Assembly: GCA_013398955.1 (NCBI GenBank)
Contig: VWPU01004155.1
Location: 62,001-126,000, forward strand
DNA: 64,000 nt
Origin: Callaeas wilsoni
Lineage: Eukaryota > Chordata > Aves > Passeriformes > Callaeidae
Reading direction: 5' to 3'
Shown: positions 41,199 through 53,294 of the stretch, piece after piece
Layout: every line of letters starts with the position of its first letter
Numbering within the stretch: the first letter of the stretch is position 1
The notes under the pieces: model-generated
Database searches by the model: none
Told to the model about the DNA's origin: nothing
The model's input: the letters and a program-made list of their open reading frames with translations, nothing else
Made by a program: the position numbers and the translations under genes

Positions 41199-41338
41199 GC
41201 TGTTTGATTGCCACGACTACCCAGAATTAAGTCACAGACAAGAGTCACAGTGTGAGGATTCGGCAATGGCTGATTGCTCCAAGCGCAGGCGGCACAGTGC
41301 ATTCTAATGTGCGTTAGATGGATGTAGGTGTTATGCGG
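41199..41338 (+). other. Possible exon with short open frame, unrecognised
   Basis: A 3' splice-site match ('tttgccctcctctag', ending at 41198) is followed by 140 bp with at least six CpGs, in sharp contrast with the flanks. A near-consensus 5' splice site follows ('atgcgg|gtaagt' at 41338/41339). One frame runs open from the acceptor for 35 codons to a TAA at 41305-41307, with a charged and cysteine-containing composition. An ATG in that frame would encode only MADCSKRRRHSAF. The other two frames close early. If it is an exon, it is a terminal coding, 5'-UTR or lncRNA exon rather than an internal coding one. The protein is not recognised. Confidence 0.25.
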
Positions 41339-43870
41339 GTAAGTGACAAGGTCACTGGAGATCCCGGAGGTCTGACACTCAGTCCAACAGACACATTTGC
41401 ACTCTGGATGCCATCCACAAACTACATTTAAAACAACAACCAGGTAGTATATTTTTTGCAGTGGAATTTGTTAACGTGACTACTAGATGTGTCAAGGTCT
41501 ATGGGGGTATTATCTGTCATTTTTACTACCTTGCCTGCTAGACGCTTGTGCCAGAGAGACCATCAAGATGTACTAGCTGTAGTGTGCAACATCTTTGCAC
41601 TGCTGTAGTACTCTGAACCACTGTGACCATGCATTTTCCTTCTGCTCTGACACAGGTCATTGTGAAAACACAATTTGAATTTCTAACAGATTTTATGTTA
41701 TGCACACTGTGAGAAATGAGAGAAATACCTTGAAACAGCAATATTCAGGGTATCTGCTGATGACTCTGATGCACTGGTTATTCTTATGCCATTCATTCCA
41801 CGTCAACTCTATTTATCACCTGCTAGCTGAATATAATATTAAGGTTCTCCAGAAACTGTATTCTCTCCTCTTCTGCAGTGGGACATGAGTGTTCCATGAG
41901 GTGAAGAAAAAATGATATAATAAAAATTTACTTATCGGAATCTCACTGGAATAAATTTTGAGAACTCAGACATGAATCTTGATTGCTGTTTCTCTAGCCT
42001 TGGTTGTTCTGGAAGCTAGAAGGCCATAAAATAATCTTAAAAATTCACAATAAAACAATTGGTAGTATTCTTAGTGCTTTTAACAGGGTTACGCACTGCT
42101 GATTGATTCTATATACTTGTGAGGGTGAAGGAAATAGTTTGAATTTAAAAAAATAGCTTATTCTAATTCATGGAATATCTTTCACTCCTCCTAAATGTGT
42201 TCTATCTTTCTTTCTTTGTCCACTTTAATCAATGATGGTGTTTACTGTTAAAATCAATCTAAAATAATTTTACTAAAGAAATGCTCTACAAGCGGCTTTC
42301 TTCTCCAAAACTTTCCACAGGCATGCTAAGGTTATAGTCATCTGTAGAAGATGATAGCTTCTATGTTATGTTCCTGTCCCTTTGATTGAAAACTGGTACA
42401 GTCCTTGGATTGCAAAGCACTTGGTAAGTGGAATCCTGTCAGAAGGAGTGTTCTGACTGGCAGCAGATATTTGAAGCAAGTCCAGTGTGAGCTGAGAGAG
42501 TACAATTTTCTTGTTTTCTTGAGAACAATACAAGAAAATGAAATTCTTTTTTCTCCTCTGCATTTCATAAAGCTTGCATACCATCTTGCTTTATAAAAGA
42601 ATACACCTGTATAAAGTAATTTGTTGTTTTTATTGCTCTAGAGCTGTATTTTGTGGAACTTTGTTTCTAAAGCATTCTTTCTGCTTTAGCAATGCTTACA
42701 TAGCACTACTTTAAAGGAACTAATAAAATAGCGTGACGCAGCTACAATAATTAAATGTTTCTGCATCCCATTCCGGATATTCTCTACAGGTTTGGTTTTA
42801 CATATTTTCTTAACCTCTGACTGGAATAAAATGATAGTTATTTAATGATAGGAGAACTGTCCTTGTAACTTGCCACGAGTTTTCTTCTGCAGACTTGCAC
42901 TACAATAAAAAGAGTGCTTTGCATTGAGGCATGAATGCAGTCATGTACAGAGCAAAAAGGAAGGGGAAGATGAACGTAAACACCTGTTCCCCCATTCCCC
43001 AAATGATGGCATTGTTATTTCTTGAAGAGTGGTAAAGTTTAGATGCTGTAAGGAGGGAATATGCTTTAAATTTTATTTAGACAATGATTCACAAAAGCCA
43101 TCAATTTCAGATGTAAAATTTGCATCAGATTTCTAACTATAAACCCATGAGCCTGGCTGCAATTCTTGAATAGGAGGACTTTTTTGTCCCAGTCGTCTAT
43201 GTACCTGCAGAAATTGTAGATGCAAGTCTTGCTTTTGAGAAATCCAGCACCTAAATGAGCAAAACATGCCATTAGTCAGCTACACATCCATCTGTGGAAA
43301 TTGCACGACTACTATTTATCACTATCTCATGCAACAATAACAATCCTAACCCATAGTTCACCACATGCTTTCCAATAGAAAAGCTCCTGTTTTCCTTCTC
43401 TTGGCAGTGTTTTAGATTGAGGTCACGGCTGCTGAAAAAGATATTCTCTACAACTACGAGATGATGGCTACTAAAGCTGTAAAGATCATAGGGTTCTCAA
43501 ACACAGATGTATTTTTGCAGGGAACTCATTAATTAGGATTAGTTATTTGTACCCTGGATGAACAACCCTCTCCTGACTAGTTTCTGTGGATGTGATCATT
43601 TGAGTTACATCTTTACATTACTCTGCAACAGTTTTCACAAGATCCTTTTCTTGTATAGGCTGCCAGCCTCCAAGCTCACTCTGGGCTTTAACAATTAAGC
43701 TGAGGTTCCACCTGACAGCAGCATTAACAAAGTTTCTGGGCACTTTATACCATGACCTACAACTGTGCAATTTCACTTCCAAGCACAAGGCATTGCAACT
43801 TTGATTTGAAGACTGTGAGTTTTCACAAATATAGCTGAAGATCAGATTTGCCCTCCAGGCTTATTCTTAT

Positions 43871-43899
43871 TGATGATGGTGATGATGATGATGATGATG
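43871..43899 (+). repeat. GAT trinucleotide repeat
   Basis: Eight to nine GAT/ATG units, with one GGT interruption, form a short microsatellite. A methionine-rich frame over it (43870-44079) is a product of the repeat. Confidence 0.9.
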
Positions 43900-44257
43900 C
43901 CAGAAACATTGAAAAAAAATGTAGTTAGGGTCATGACATTTTCAAGTAGTCTTCCAGGAAGCAATTTGAGGCACAATGACTATAAAAAAACACTCTACTG
44001 CCATTATAAAAAAGAGCCTTTCTATTTTTTCCGTGAACAGGCTTGCTTTAAAAACTCTGCCTGCAAGTCTAGCAGGTGATCCCTGCTTTATGAACAAACC
44101 ATCACTGTGCTCTCACCTTGTGCTTCCCATCTCTATGGTAACAGACAGGGTGAAAAAACCTTAAGTATCTAGATAATAGCTAACCAGCCAAAATTGGGTG
44201 GAATAATGATCACTTGTTTGTGGGCAAGGAAAATTCTCTGCAAAGTAGACATCAAAG

Positions 44258-44635
44258 TTAATGCTGACCAAGATGGAAGTCAAGGAGAGATATCTCTGCA
44301 TCTGTGGCTCTGGCCTTTGGTGCACCCATATAAATTTTGACTCTGAACCTTTCCCAGTTATGTTCCTGATTAAATTGAGTATATCTCTTGAGTTCCTGAT
44401 ATACCTTCCTTGAAAAGTAAAGATCAATCCTGGCAGGCAGTTCAGGCAACATCTGAGGGATGTTCTCCAAAAATCTGCCTGCAGTAACAACCCTCCATGA
44501 CTTTAGGACTTTCTCACAAATCCAAGGATCTCTGCAGTGGTCTTGGTATTCATCTGCTGCAGCTCTGCTACCTGAGCTCTGGCTGCTCCTCATTACACGC
44601 TCCTCCAGGGCACATAAGGGCACTGAGGTTGACAC
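44258..44635 (-). other. Unrecognised minus-strand frame, 125 residues
   Basis: This frame has the most protein-like composition of the long frames here. It is rich in charged residues (E, R, K, D) with no low-complexity runs, and its C-terminal half reads like a mixed helix/strand domain. Overlapping frames lie upstream on the same strand (44568-44774) and farther up at 44975-45286 and 45169-45393, the last two in different phases. This would fit a decayed gene or retrocopy. There is no known motif, initiator context, splice-site set or poly(A) signal to support it. A chance frame is the default explanation. Confidence 0.15.
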
Positions 44636-44795
44636 AGTAAGGGAGACAAGTACATGGAAAGAGGATTACAGTAGAAGGGGTTGAATTGAATTTTCTGAGC
44701 AGTAAATTTGTCAAAAGTGGGACTGCAAATGGCATCACTTTAAAAATCTGATTAAAAATTACAGGTTTTGACATTAAGGAAGTGCCAAGTTAATT

Positions 44796-44817
44796 AAAAA
44801 AAAAAAAAAAAAAAAAA
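44796..44817 (+). repeat. Poly(A) tract, 22 A
   Basis: An uninterrupted run of 22 A is followed by 'ccaaccaaacaattt', the A/C-rich style seen elsewhere in the window. No retroelement body was recognised upstream. Confidence 0.9.
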
Positions 44818-47800
44818 CCAACCAAACAATTTAACTTTTTAACTTTTTCTAGATAAGAAAAAAAAAGTTTAAAAATATGGTAACCCCTTTACTTCCTTTA
44901 CACAGGTTTTGATTTTATATGGATCAATACATGTTGGTACTGATGAGAAAATCTAATATTTTTACACCTCTTCTCTAGATGTAAAGGAAATAGGATCCAT
45001 TGTAGAGGGTCCAATAAAGAAGGAAGTGCTGTGTTGATGCAAAAAAATCTAAGTGTGAAGAAAGGAAAAGCAAAGACTGTCCAGATAAGAGTGATGTGAC
45101 CAGAGCCCTAAATGTGGTCACTACTGGTTGCCATTCATGACTGACAGTCAAGGTTACCTCAGCAGCTATTAGGATCTTCTGGTGAATATAGATGACACTG
45201 AAGTAATGTTGTTTACTGAGAGTTTGACAGGTTTCAAGGATAAAATACAAAGTGCCACTGATGAAGTCAACTGACAGGGACACCACAATTTCCTTGTCTT
45301 TAATTTTTTTCTAATGTGTCGTGATCTGCAAAGTAATATTGACGCTACAGTAGTTCCTAAAATAGATGCCATTATGTTCATTAGATGCTTCACATCTGGA
45401 TATCACAACCAGTGTCTGTTGTAAGTAGCGGGGGGGAGGGAAGTAATTTTAATCTTTTCTGGGTTTTCTTGATTAGATATCTTAGACTTCATAAGCATTT
45501 ATTTAATTCATATTAGCATTTAACAGTCAAATGCCCTCAATGGAGAAAAATTACCCTAGAGGCAGCATAGAAATTAATGGTTATTCTGTGATAGATCTTC
45601 TCTCTGACAAGGACTTAAATATTGAAATTCTAATTTATTTATTATGCAGGAAGATGACATTTTATCCCTCCAACCATTTGACAGGAAGACACTATAATTA
45701 TGCTTTTCCCTGGCTTCCCATTTTCCCCTCTGCACCTTTTGTGAGAGATTATAAGAGTTCAGACTCCCAAACAGGTTTGCCCTTACAGCAGCATATTTGT
45801 AGTAATCAATGCATGTGCAGTGACTGGTTCTTTCTAGATCATTTCTTCAAGCTGAATTTTTTTTGCCTTCATGCACTGTTATGGGGATGACAGATGGCAG
45901 CGTGTTTGTTAGGAAAAGTGGAGATGACTTTAATGCACTCTCTGTACATCTCTATGCTTGCTCTATTATTAAGCTCTGATTTGTTCTGAGAGAAAGCACA
46001 AAAGGCAGTCACTGTATCAGAACACTATCTTGCAAAATAGGAGTACTGCATGTAGTTGTGGTTTGTTTGAGTAATTTTCTCTAGGAAGATTATTATTACA
46101 TATTGCAGTCAGAAACTGAGGACAAGGAAACACAACCAACTTGTGGCAGCTACATCACTTATGCAGCTATTAATTTATGCTGTAGGAGATTTTTGATAGT
46201 ATTGTTAGTGGCTTATAATGTAAGCAGTGTGTCATATGCTCTGAAAAGGCTGCACAGCCTTATCAGTCCCTAAATACAGCTAACAGCAAACTACTTCTAA
46301 TATTCTGACATTAACTTGAAATACCATTCTTACACATCAGCCTGGTCACTGGAGATGTCATGCATGACTTACTAGCATTTCTGAAAGCAAAACTAAAAGC
46401 CAAGTAAGAACTTGGAAGGAGAGTGGCAAGTAATGGATGGACTCTAAAAACATGAATTTTGTAGGGACATGGGTAAGCATCAGGAAGGTGGAACACAAGT
46501 GTGTGGACACCAGAGTAGCATCCAAGCTGTCTCCTAGCCTTGCACACAGCCTGCAGTGAGCGCTGAGGGTCCCGGCAGGGCATTCAAATGTTTTTTTTTA
46601 AAGAGCAGGGTTAGATCTTTGCTGCCATAGAGAAGAGGGGGGTTGCAGGTTTCCCTACTTTCTCACTGTATTCCTGCAGCAACAGTGGAAAAAGGAGCCC
46701 CTTCCCCAGAAACCTTAACTGGGAATCCCGTCATCCCCTCATTCCACAGCCCCTGCACTGCCTCAGCTAACGCCTTCCAGCCAGCAGCAAAGACGGGCCA
46801 AGGAAGTGCTTGGTTGCTTGGTTGAACAGTGTACAGGCAGGGTGGCCCAGAGTGTGGCAGTCAGGCCCTTTTCCTAGTGTGCCTTGGCTTTTGGGTTAAA
46901 TTAGCCTGGGGCATAAACCTGGTCATCTTGAACCATGCAGGCAAATGGGACCTCTCAGGTGAACCAGAAAGCACTTGCAGGGTTCTCATGGACTGGCACG
47001 GGAGAAATAGACATCTCAAACTTTTTAAGTCAGGGAATTGCATTTTAGTGGTCTCTCAGGATTCTCCAGTGACCTTCACAGCTTGTGCTTCCAAGGTCGG
47101 TAGTGTACCATCTATTCTGTGTCAGTTTTGATCTAGAATGAGTTTTCTTTTCTTTTCTTTTATAAGGAAATTGATATTTTTGTAGATGACAAGTGGAGAA
47201 GCTTTAGTAAAAGGTCTGTTTATACGAGAGGAAGATGAAGATGGTAGAGAGGAAAAAAATGCATTGTTAAACAACTCAGTTCTGCTTTCCTTACAAACTC
47301 CTGCCTTTTGATAATATTAATAGGAGCTTTGACTATGCAAAGGTCAGGGATTCTGTAGCTACAGATTTGTATCTACAAGCACCCAAAGAGCTAAGAGTTT
47401 GGAGGTCTGTAACAAATAACAAAAAATTAAACTATATTGCTCCGTTATGACAGAAATGCTGTGATTAATTGAGAGTACTTTATCTCTTCATACCCTGAGA
47501 ACCCTGAAATATGAAGTTACTTATCAATGGGATAAAAAATGGAAAAAAACCCCCAAAACAAAAAGAAAAAAGGCACCAAATTGCCATTGCTACACTTTGA
47601 CATTTTGAAATGGGTAACATCATGATTCTCTTGGTTTTTTGGCATTTAATGGTTTCTCATTATCTTAGGATAAGTACTGATAAACTGCAGAACAGACTAT
47701 CTCAGAAACATGTGGATGGCCATCTGTTCTGCAACTGTCCAGATATTTGTTATATGTACCTATTTAATCTTTTTTGTCTGTTGAAACCAAATATATATAC

Positions 47801-48889
47801 TCTGGAACAACTCAAAATCTTAATATGGCACTGAAGACCAACCCAACAGAATAGCTCTTCTTTGTGAGACTGTAATATGAAGGGTACTGATCGCTTAGGC
47901 AAGGTGCAAATAACTGTGGTCTGGATAGAAATGAAGAACCTGATTCTGAGTCTTCTGAGCCTTTGTTTGCTTTGAGCCTTCTGAGTCTTTGTTTGTTTGC
48001 TTTGGTTTTGCTTGTTTTGGTTTGTTTTATTGCAAATAAGAGAGGTTTGTTGGTCAGGCTTTTCTCAATGCAACAATTATGCATAGACTATTTTTCCTGT
48101 TAGTGAAATTTAGTATATTCATGTGGTTTTAAACTGGCATACATGTACATGATGAGTAGGACCATTTTTTATGGTTATAGAACTGCCAAAAGTGTGTGAC
48201 TGGATAAAGGGAGAAATCTACACATAGATGTTACAAATACTTACTCATTTGATGTGAAACCTATTTTTTTTTAAGGTGTGCATACCCCTTAAGCAAATGA
48301 AACAGGCATTAAGCCATTTTTAAATGCAGATAAGGGTTTTTTCCAGCTATTATGATTTATTAAAGTAATATAAGAAAATATTTTTTAGTGTCAGAAATAT
48401 GAAATATCAAATACATTAAAGCAACAAAATCTAAGTTGCACATGTAATTTTATGGGATTTTGAGTTTACATGAGTGGAGATCTAGGACTCCTTCTGACTT
48501 TTTTGAGAGAAATAATTTAATATTTCATAATTGGGGAAATATGTCAACTATTTCACTAATATTTTCAGAAGGATCTCCTTGATTTAAGAGCCATGAAACT
48601 TTTCTAAATATAGCTTAAAATTTTGCTCCAGTGTACCATTAGTTGAAATCGAGTGCTAAAGTATATAATTTAAAACATAGTTCTAAGCACTAAAAGGAAC
48701 CCCAGAAAATATCCTCTGGGCTCAAATTATATTAATTGTCTTAAATTCTGCTAAATACTAAGTTTTACAAAATACACAAATAAATATAAATCTTATTTCT
48801 GTGTTTGCAGTTTAATAAACTAACTGAGAAAGGACATGTCAGTGCAGGAGAACATTGGTGGCAAACAACTTGGAAACCATTTACAAATA

Positions 48890-49340
48890 GTTCTTTTTGT
48901 TAACTTTGTTCGATTGCCCTTTTCTCCAGCTTGGTTGCCAAGTACAGCTAAGAAAGCCAACAACGGAGAAGAGATCAAAGTTTAAAATAAATCTAATTAT
49001 GTTAAAATAGCCCAAATATCTACTGATGTTCAATCAAGAATGAAATTGCGCTTTAACTAATAAAAGAAACTCACAAACTAAAAAGTGTTTTCTTACCATT
49101 ACGGTGAAATTTGATAAGATTTTCCTGGAAAATTGTTTTCCAAGTATGTTTAGATGTGGAGCCCAGCAATAACGCGTATTAAAGAGTAATTTGTATTTTG
49201 TTGCATTTGCAAGCCAGAAAGCCAAACCAATGGAGGCTGCCACTCTGTGTGTGTGTGCACACGTGTGCCGCTTACGACATCCCACGTTTGTGTGTCTCTG
49301 TCAGAGGCAGATTTGCTGCAAGGCTTCTGCCATGCTTGAA
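48890..49340. promoter_or_regulatory. Candidate conserved non-coding element
   Basis: Intact CpGs are scattered over about 450 bp of otherwise AT-rich sequence ('ttcgattg', 'caacggag', 'ttgcgctt', 'ttacggtg', 'aacgcgta', 'cacacgtgtgccgcttacga'). This contrasts with the CpG-poor flanks. The block includes a near-palindromic 'cttggttgccaag' (about 48929-48941), which contains an RFX-like GTTGCCAAG half-site, and an E-box-like 'cacgtg' at 49260-49265. Such retention is typical of elements under selection, but no alignment was possible here. No frame in it looks coding. Confidence 0.25.
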
Positions 49341-49599
49341 AACTTGTCATGCTACAGATCAGTCAAACTAAGAATCAGCATTGCCTTAGCCATGCTGCCA
49401 GGAGATAGGGAGAAAAAATTTTCTTGTTGGTTGAGTCAGCATAGAATTTTTACTGCAGTGCAGAAATGTGTTTTCCAGGCTTCAGCTAGGTATCCTCTGT
49501 GATTCTATTTTTTTCAAAATGCAGCTGCCTGCAGCATGTGTGTATTACTGCCATGAAGACCCTGAAAACAACACCTGCACTTCCTCACTTATCAAGTCC

Positions 49600-49616
49600 T
49601 TTTTTTTTTTTTTTTT
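49600..49616. repeat. Poly(T) tract
   Basis: This is an uninterrupted run of 17 T and could be the poly(A) of a minus-strand retrocopy. The plus-strand sequence 3' of it is AT-rich, unrecognised DNA. Confidence 0.85.
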
Positions 49617-50526
49617 GGTAAGAAACAATGCCTGTCATAGGAGTTTTACTTATTTTTGCATCTATTATCTGATGTGAACTCAGTAGCACATGCTGTTATT
49701 GCACTGTTGATGAGAGAATTCTGTAAAAAAGAGCACACTATATACAGATCAAGTAATAAAAAGAGCTAACTTGAAAGTTTCTGGTTTGGAGCTATGCCTA
49801 TCTCTCTCATATAAGAATGATCGAGCCCTGGCACTCATGTTTTGCACTGACTATCATTTTAGGAAAACCTGTAGGCAGTAAGCTATCTGGGTCAGGAAAC
49901 ACCATTTTGTCTGTCAGGCAGTATGACTCAAATTCATTTCTGACTCTAAGCATCCGGAAAAGTAATCTGTTTTCTTGAGGACCTTTTCACTCTGGTGTGA
50001 GGACCTGAGACATCTCAGTTTAATTGCCATGGGTTAGAAAAATTCATTTGCTCTCATGGCTGTTTAAAAATACAAATAATCTCATTCCTTCCCTAGAAAA
50101 AATTAGCTCTTCTGTTAGTATTATGCACACACAGATTTTTGTGACCTATCATTTGCAACCTTATCCCTTCTCTGCTCAAATATGCCTTGAATATTTGGCA
50201 CTCAGATGACTGTAATTTCTTCTGCAATCTCTTTCCAATTCCCTTTAACCACACACAATGTTTTTCAGTGGTAGAATTATCAGAATGCCTTTTCCCACTG
50301 CATAAGTCTTATATTTTTAGTCACTTATACTTTTAAGCGTACAAAGAAAATGTAAACACCTCTGCAGTGCAGTGTTAAGTTTGCTTAGCAGCTTAGAAAA
50401 AGAAATACAAATAGTACATTTTAGCAGAAAGTGTAATGAAGCATATACATGCACATACAGAAATTGCTGTAATATTTTTAATTTTATATTCCTATTATTT
50501 TTTTATTTGGTAGTGTGGGGAGATGC

Positions 50527-51283
50527 ATTGGATTTATGTGGCAAGGTTTTGGTAGTAGGGGAGATACAGGGTTGTCTTCTGTGAGAAGCTTCCAGAAGCT
50601 CCCCCCATGTCTGACAGAGCCAATGCCAGACAGCTCCCAGATGGATGGGATAACATACTTAAGAAGGGGGAAATGACCTGTGCAGCTGCAGCTGGAGAGA
50701 GGCATGAGAATATGTGAGAGGAACAGCCCTGCAGACAGCAAAGTCAGTGAAGAAGGATGGGGAGGAGGTGCAGACCTTTCTGCCAGAGCAGAAATTCCCC
50801 TGCAGACCCTGGAGGACCCCACACCAGAGAAGCTGTTTGCCCGAAGGAAGTTATGACCCCTTAGGAAACCATGCTGGAACAGGCTCCTGGCAGGACTTGT
50901 GGCCCAATGGAAGGAGAACACACTAGGGCACGTTTGCTGGCAGGACCTTTGACCCCATCAGGGATCCACCTCTGTAGCTGTTTCTGAAGGATTGCACCCC
51001 ATAGAAGAGACCCATTCTGGAGCAGTTCATGAAGAACTGCAGTCCATGGGGAGGACTCCTGTGGGAGAAGTTTGTGGAGGACTGTTTCCTGTGGGAAGGA
51101 ACCTAAGCTGGAGCAGGGGAAAAGTGTGAGGAGTCCTCCCCTGAGGAGAAAAGAGCAGCAGAGGCAAGTGGTGATGAACTGACCACAGCCCCCATTCCCT
51201 GTCCCTCTGAGCTGCTATAGCGGAGGAGGGTGAGAAAACACAAATACAGGATGGGCAGGGAATGGATTAAGAGCAGCTTTTAA
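50527..51283 (+). mobile_element. Truncated LTR of an ERVL-like avian family
   Basis: It starts with the family hallmark 'ggatttatgtggcaaggttt', followed by 'cttctgtgagaagcttccag' and 'cagagccaatgccagacagc'. Then come 'gggataacatacttaagaag' (the TATA-like region) and 'gagaggaacagccctgcaga'. The body consists of degenerate ~40-bp units of the type 'ctggagcagttcatgaagaa' or 'gagaagtttgtggaggactg'. It ends near 'cctcccctgaggagaaaaga' and 'ggaggagggtgagaaaacac'. This order matches a very common songbird ERV LTR. The U5 end (poly(A) signal and CA terminus) is missing, and the sequence passes into CR1 at about 51284-51291. A 145-codon antisense frame (50484-50921) and a plus frame (50714-50926) lie in it and are not genes. 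Exact ends are uncertain by tens of bases. Confidence 0.82.
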
Positions 51284-51287
51284 GCGG

Positions 51288-51520
51288 AAGACTCAAGGGT
51301 GTTGGTTAATGAGAAGTTCAACATGACTGAGCAATGTGTACTTGTAGCCCAGAAAGCCAACTGCATCCTGGGCTGCATCCAAAGCAGTGTGGCCAGAAGG
51401 GCGAAGGAGGGGATTCTCCCCCTTTGCTCCACTCAGGTGACACCCCACCTGGAACACTGCAACCAGCTCTGGGGTCCTCTGCATGAGGACATGGACCTGT
51501 TGGAGCAAGTCCAGTAAATT
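51288..51520 (+). pseudogene. CR1 LINE ORF2 C-terminal fragment
   Basis: The DNA follows the CR1 3' coding region: 'gtgttggttaatgagaagtt', 'ctgggctgcatccaaagcag', then 'ccccacctggaacactgcaa' and 'ctctggggtcctctgcatga'. An open frame at 51299-51520 encodes the corresponding end of the CR1 reverse-transcriptase polyprotein, with recognisable pieces NEKFNM, QKANCILGCI, PHLEHCNQLWGP and DMDLLEQVQ. The family normally continues after the last piece, but here the CR1 match stops at 'gtccag' and runs straight into a TAA and AT-rich DNA. The piece is therefore cut at both ends: 5' by the adjoining LTR fragment, 3' by a deletion or rearrangement. It is non-functional. Frame preservation over 72 codons suggests a fairly young copy. 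Confidence 0.88.
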
Positions 51521-53227
51521 AATTTCATCTGAGCCAGACTCAATCCTGCAGAAATACAAAGATCACACTTCAGTGAAAACATACTTATTCACAAGTTATA
51601 TATGATGACGTATGGATGTTATGCTAATTTTAATTTCTATTGCAGAAACTTTTTTTGGTTTTTTTCTTTACTTCTTTTTACATTCTATTTTTTTCCTGAA
51701 TATTATTGTTTGCACTGATTATATCACAGACACGGTTTTCATACCAAACTATACAACAAACTGAAGTTGATAGGATTATCTTGGACTCAAAAACACTCTT
51801 TCCCTTAGGAAATAAGAAGTAAGTGATAAAAAACTTATGAAAATAGTGGAAAAAAGCAGAATGTGTTTTCACTGAAGTAGACAGAAAATGTAGAAAGAGA
51901 TAGTTGATATTTTTTGAACTCCTTGCTAATTTTGAAATTATTGCTCATACTTGGGGTTTTACATAGCAAGTTGGGTTTTTTTTGGTTTCTTGTTTTAATT
52001 GTAATTTTCTATAGTAAGGATTCTCTGTCACAGTCTATTTCTCATGTAAAAATAGAAGAATTGTTTTCACTTGTGTACTGTTTGTCCTAAATAAATATAG
52101 CCAATTGAAGAACCCTGTCTGCCTGGAGAGATTTCATGAGTGTTATGATGCTGTCAGAGGAATGCCAGCATAAAATCTCCAAGAGGTCTTGGAAGATGGA
52201 TTACCTTGAAATTTGCTCTTTGTGTTTTGAATTTTTATCAGAGTATACTCTAGCTTTAATTTAATAATATGACATTTCTGGAATTAGATGGGAGCACAAT
52301 AGATTCCAGATCTGACATGTTTCATTTTTTGTGTTATGTTGGGTTTTGAAAAAATATCTAGAAATAAAAGAACTTAATCTTTGACAGGAAAGTGATACAT
52401 AGACACATATGGAATTGCTTTCAGCCCCTATTTCCCTCTCCTTTTGCTTTCCAGCTTAGATAACCCAACTAGCACCCAGTATTTGTACCCTTACTTCTGG
52501 CTTTTTTGTTTTAAAAAGGTGGAGAGAGAAAGGGCACATGTAGCTTTGATCTTCCATCTGGAGGTGGAGAACTGACATGAAGAAAGGCTGTAGGTAAAGG
52601 ACATTCCACTGAGATTTGGACTGCATGCCCAGACAACCATTCTACAGCATGATATAATTGCCAGAAAAGCAAGAAAAATTGTTCATACCATTAAGTCAGG
52701 GACAGGAGTTCTTACTGGTATTCATGAGATATATTTTCATCCTGAATACAGTACGAATTTCATATTTATATTTGAAACAGAAAGCCAAATCTGCAATTAA
52801 AATAAATTAATTATTTCCAAAGCCCATTCCCTTCATTGCAGCTCACCATTGGAGAGAAGTATCACTTTGCTGTTGTTGTCTTTAGCTCAAAACTTCTTAT
52901 AAATTATGTACTTTGGGAAGCAATTTTTAGGTTTTAACAGGAATTTTTCAAGCTTCTAACACATTGCAAAAAACCTTAATGATAATGACTACAAAATTCC
53001 ATCAGCAAATATATGTTGAGTCGTTTCATTGCTTAACAATTTTTTGTTCTTTTTCTCATAAATACCAGATGGCAGCTTTGTGCATGAAACCCACAATTAA
53101 ACTTTCATATTTGAGAATGAAGGTTTCTATCTGAACACATGAGTTTCTGCCCGAGCTTCTCATTGTTTCTGGACACTGATGTTAAGATGGAAGACCCCGG
53201 TATCCAGAACACAAGACCATATTCAGT

Positions 53228-53294
53228 GAATTTACTACTTCATTTCCATTGGATTTGTGTGGCAAGGTTGGAATTTACTACTTCATTTCCACTG
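53228..53294 (+). repeat. Tandem duplication flanking an LTR-like microinsert
   Basis: Two 24-bp copies starting 'gaatttactacttcatttcc' (53228-53251 and 53271-53294) differ at one base. They flank the 19-bp segment 'gatttgtgtggcaaggttg'. Together with the preceding four bases, that segment matches the start of the LTR at 50527 at 21 of 23 positions. Confidence 0.8.

Larger units (their letters stand above)
41345..50526. other. Mostly AT-rich non-coding DNA
   Basis: This region holds no recognisable gene. Separate entries describe the GAT repeat (43871), the minus-strand frame (44258-44635), a poly(A) (44796), a CpG-retaining block (48890-49340) and a poly(T) (49600). A mildly GC-richer patch at 46560-47100 carries short plus-strand frames without family resemblance. 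An imperfect duplication of 'gagtcttctgagcctttgtt'-type units lies at 47943-48000. Confidence 0.6.

Noticed and set aside
43870..44079. Methionine-rich plus-strand frame
   Set aside because: It is produced by the GAT microsatellite.
44975..45393. Minus-strand frames vaguely reminiscent of a four-span membrane protein (MS4A-like spacing)
   Set aside because: The resemblance is only a few residues long, the frame must shift, and the sequence lacks the family's conserved positions.
50484..50921. 145-codon minus-strand reading frame, the longest in the window
   Set aside because: It lies almost entirely antisense within the ERVL-like LTR fragment. Its length follows from the GC-rich repeat composition, and it has no known domain.
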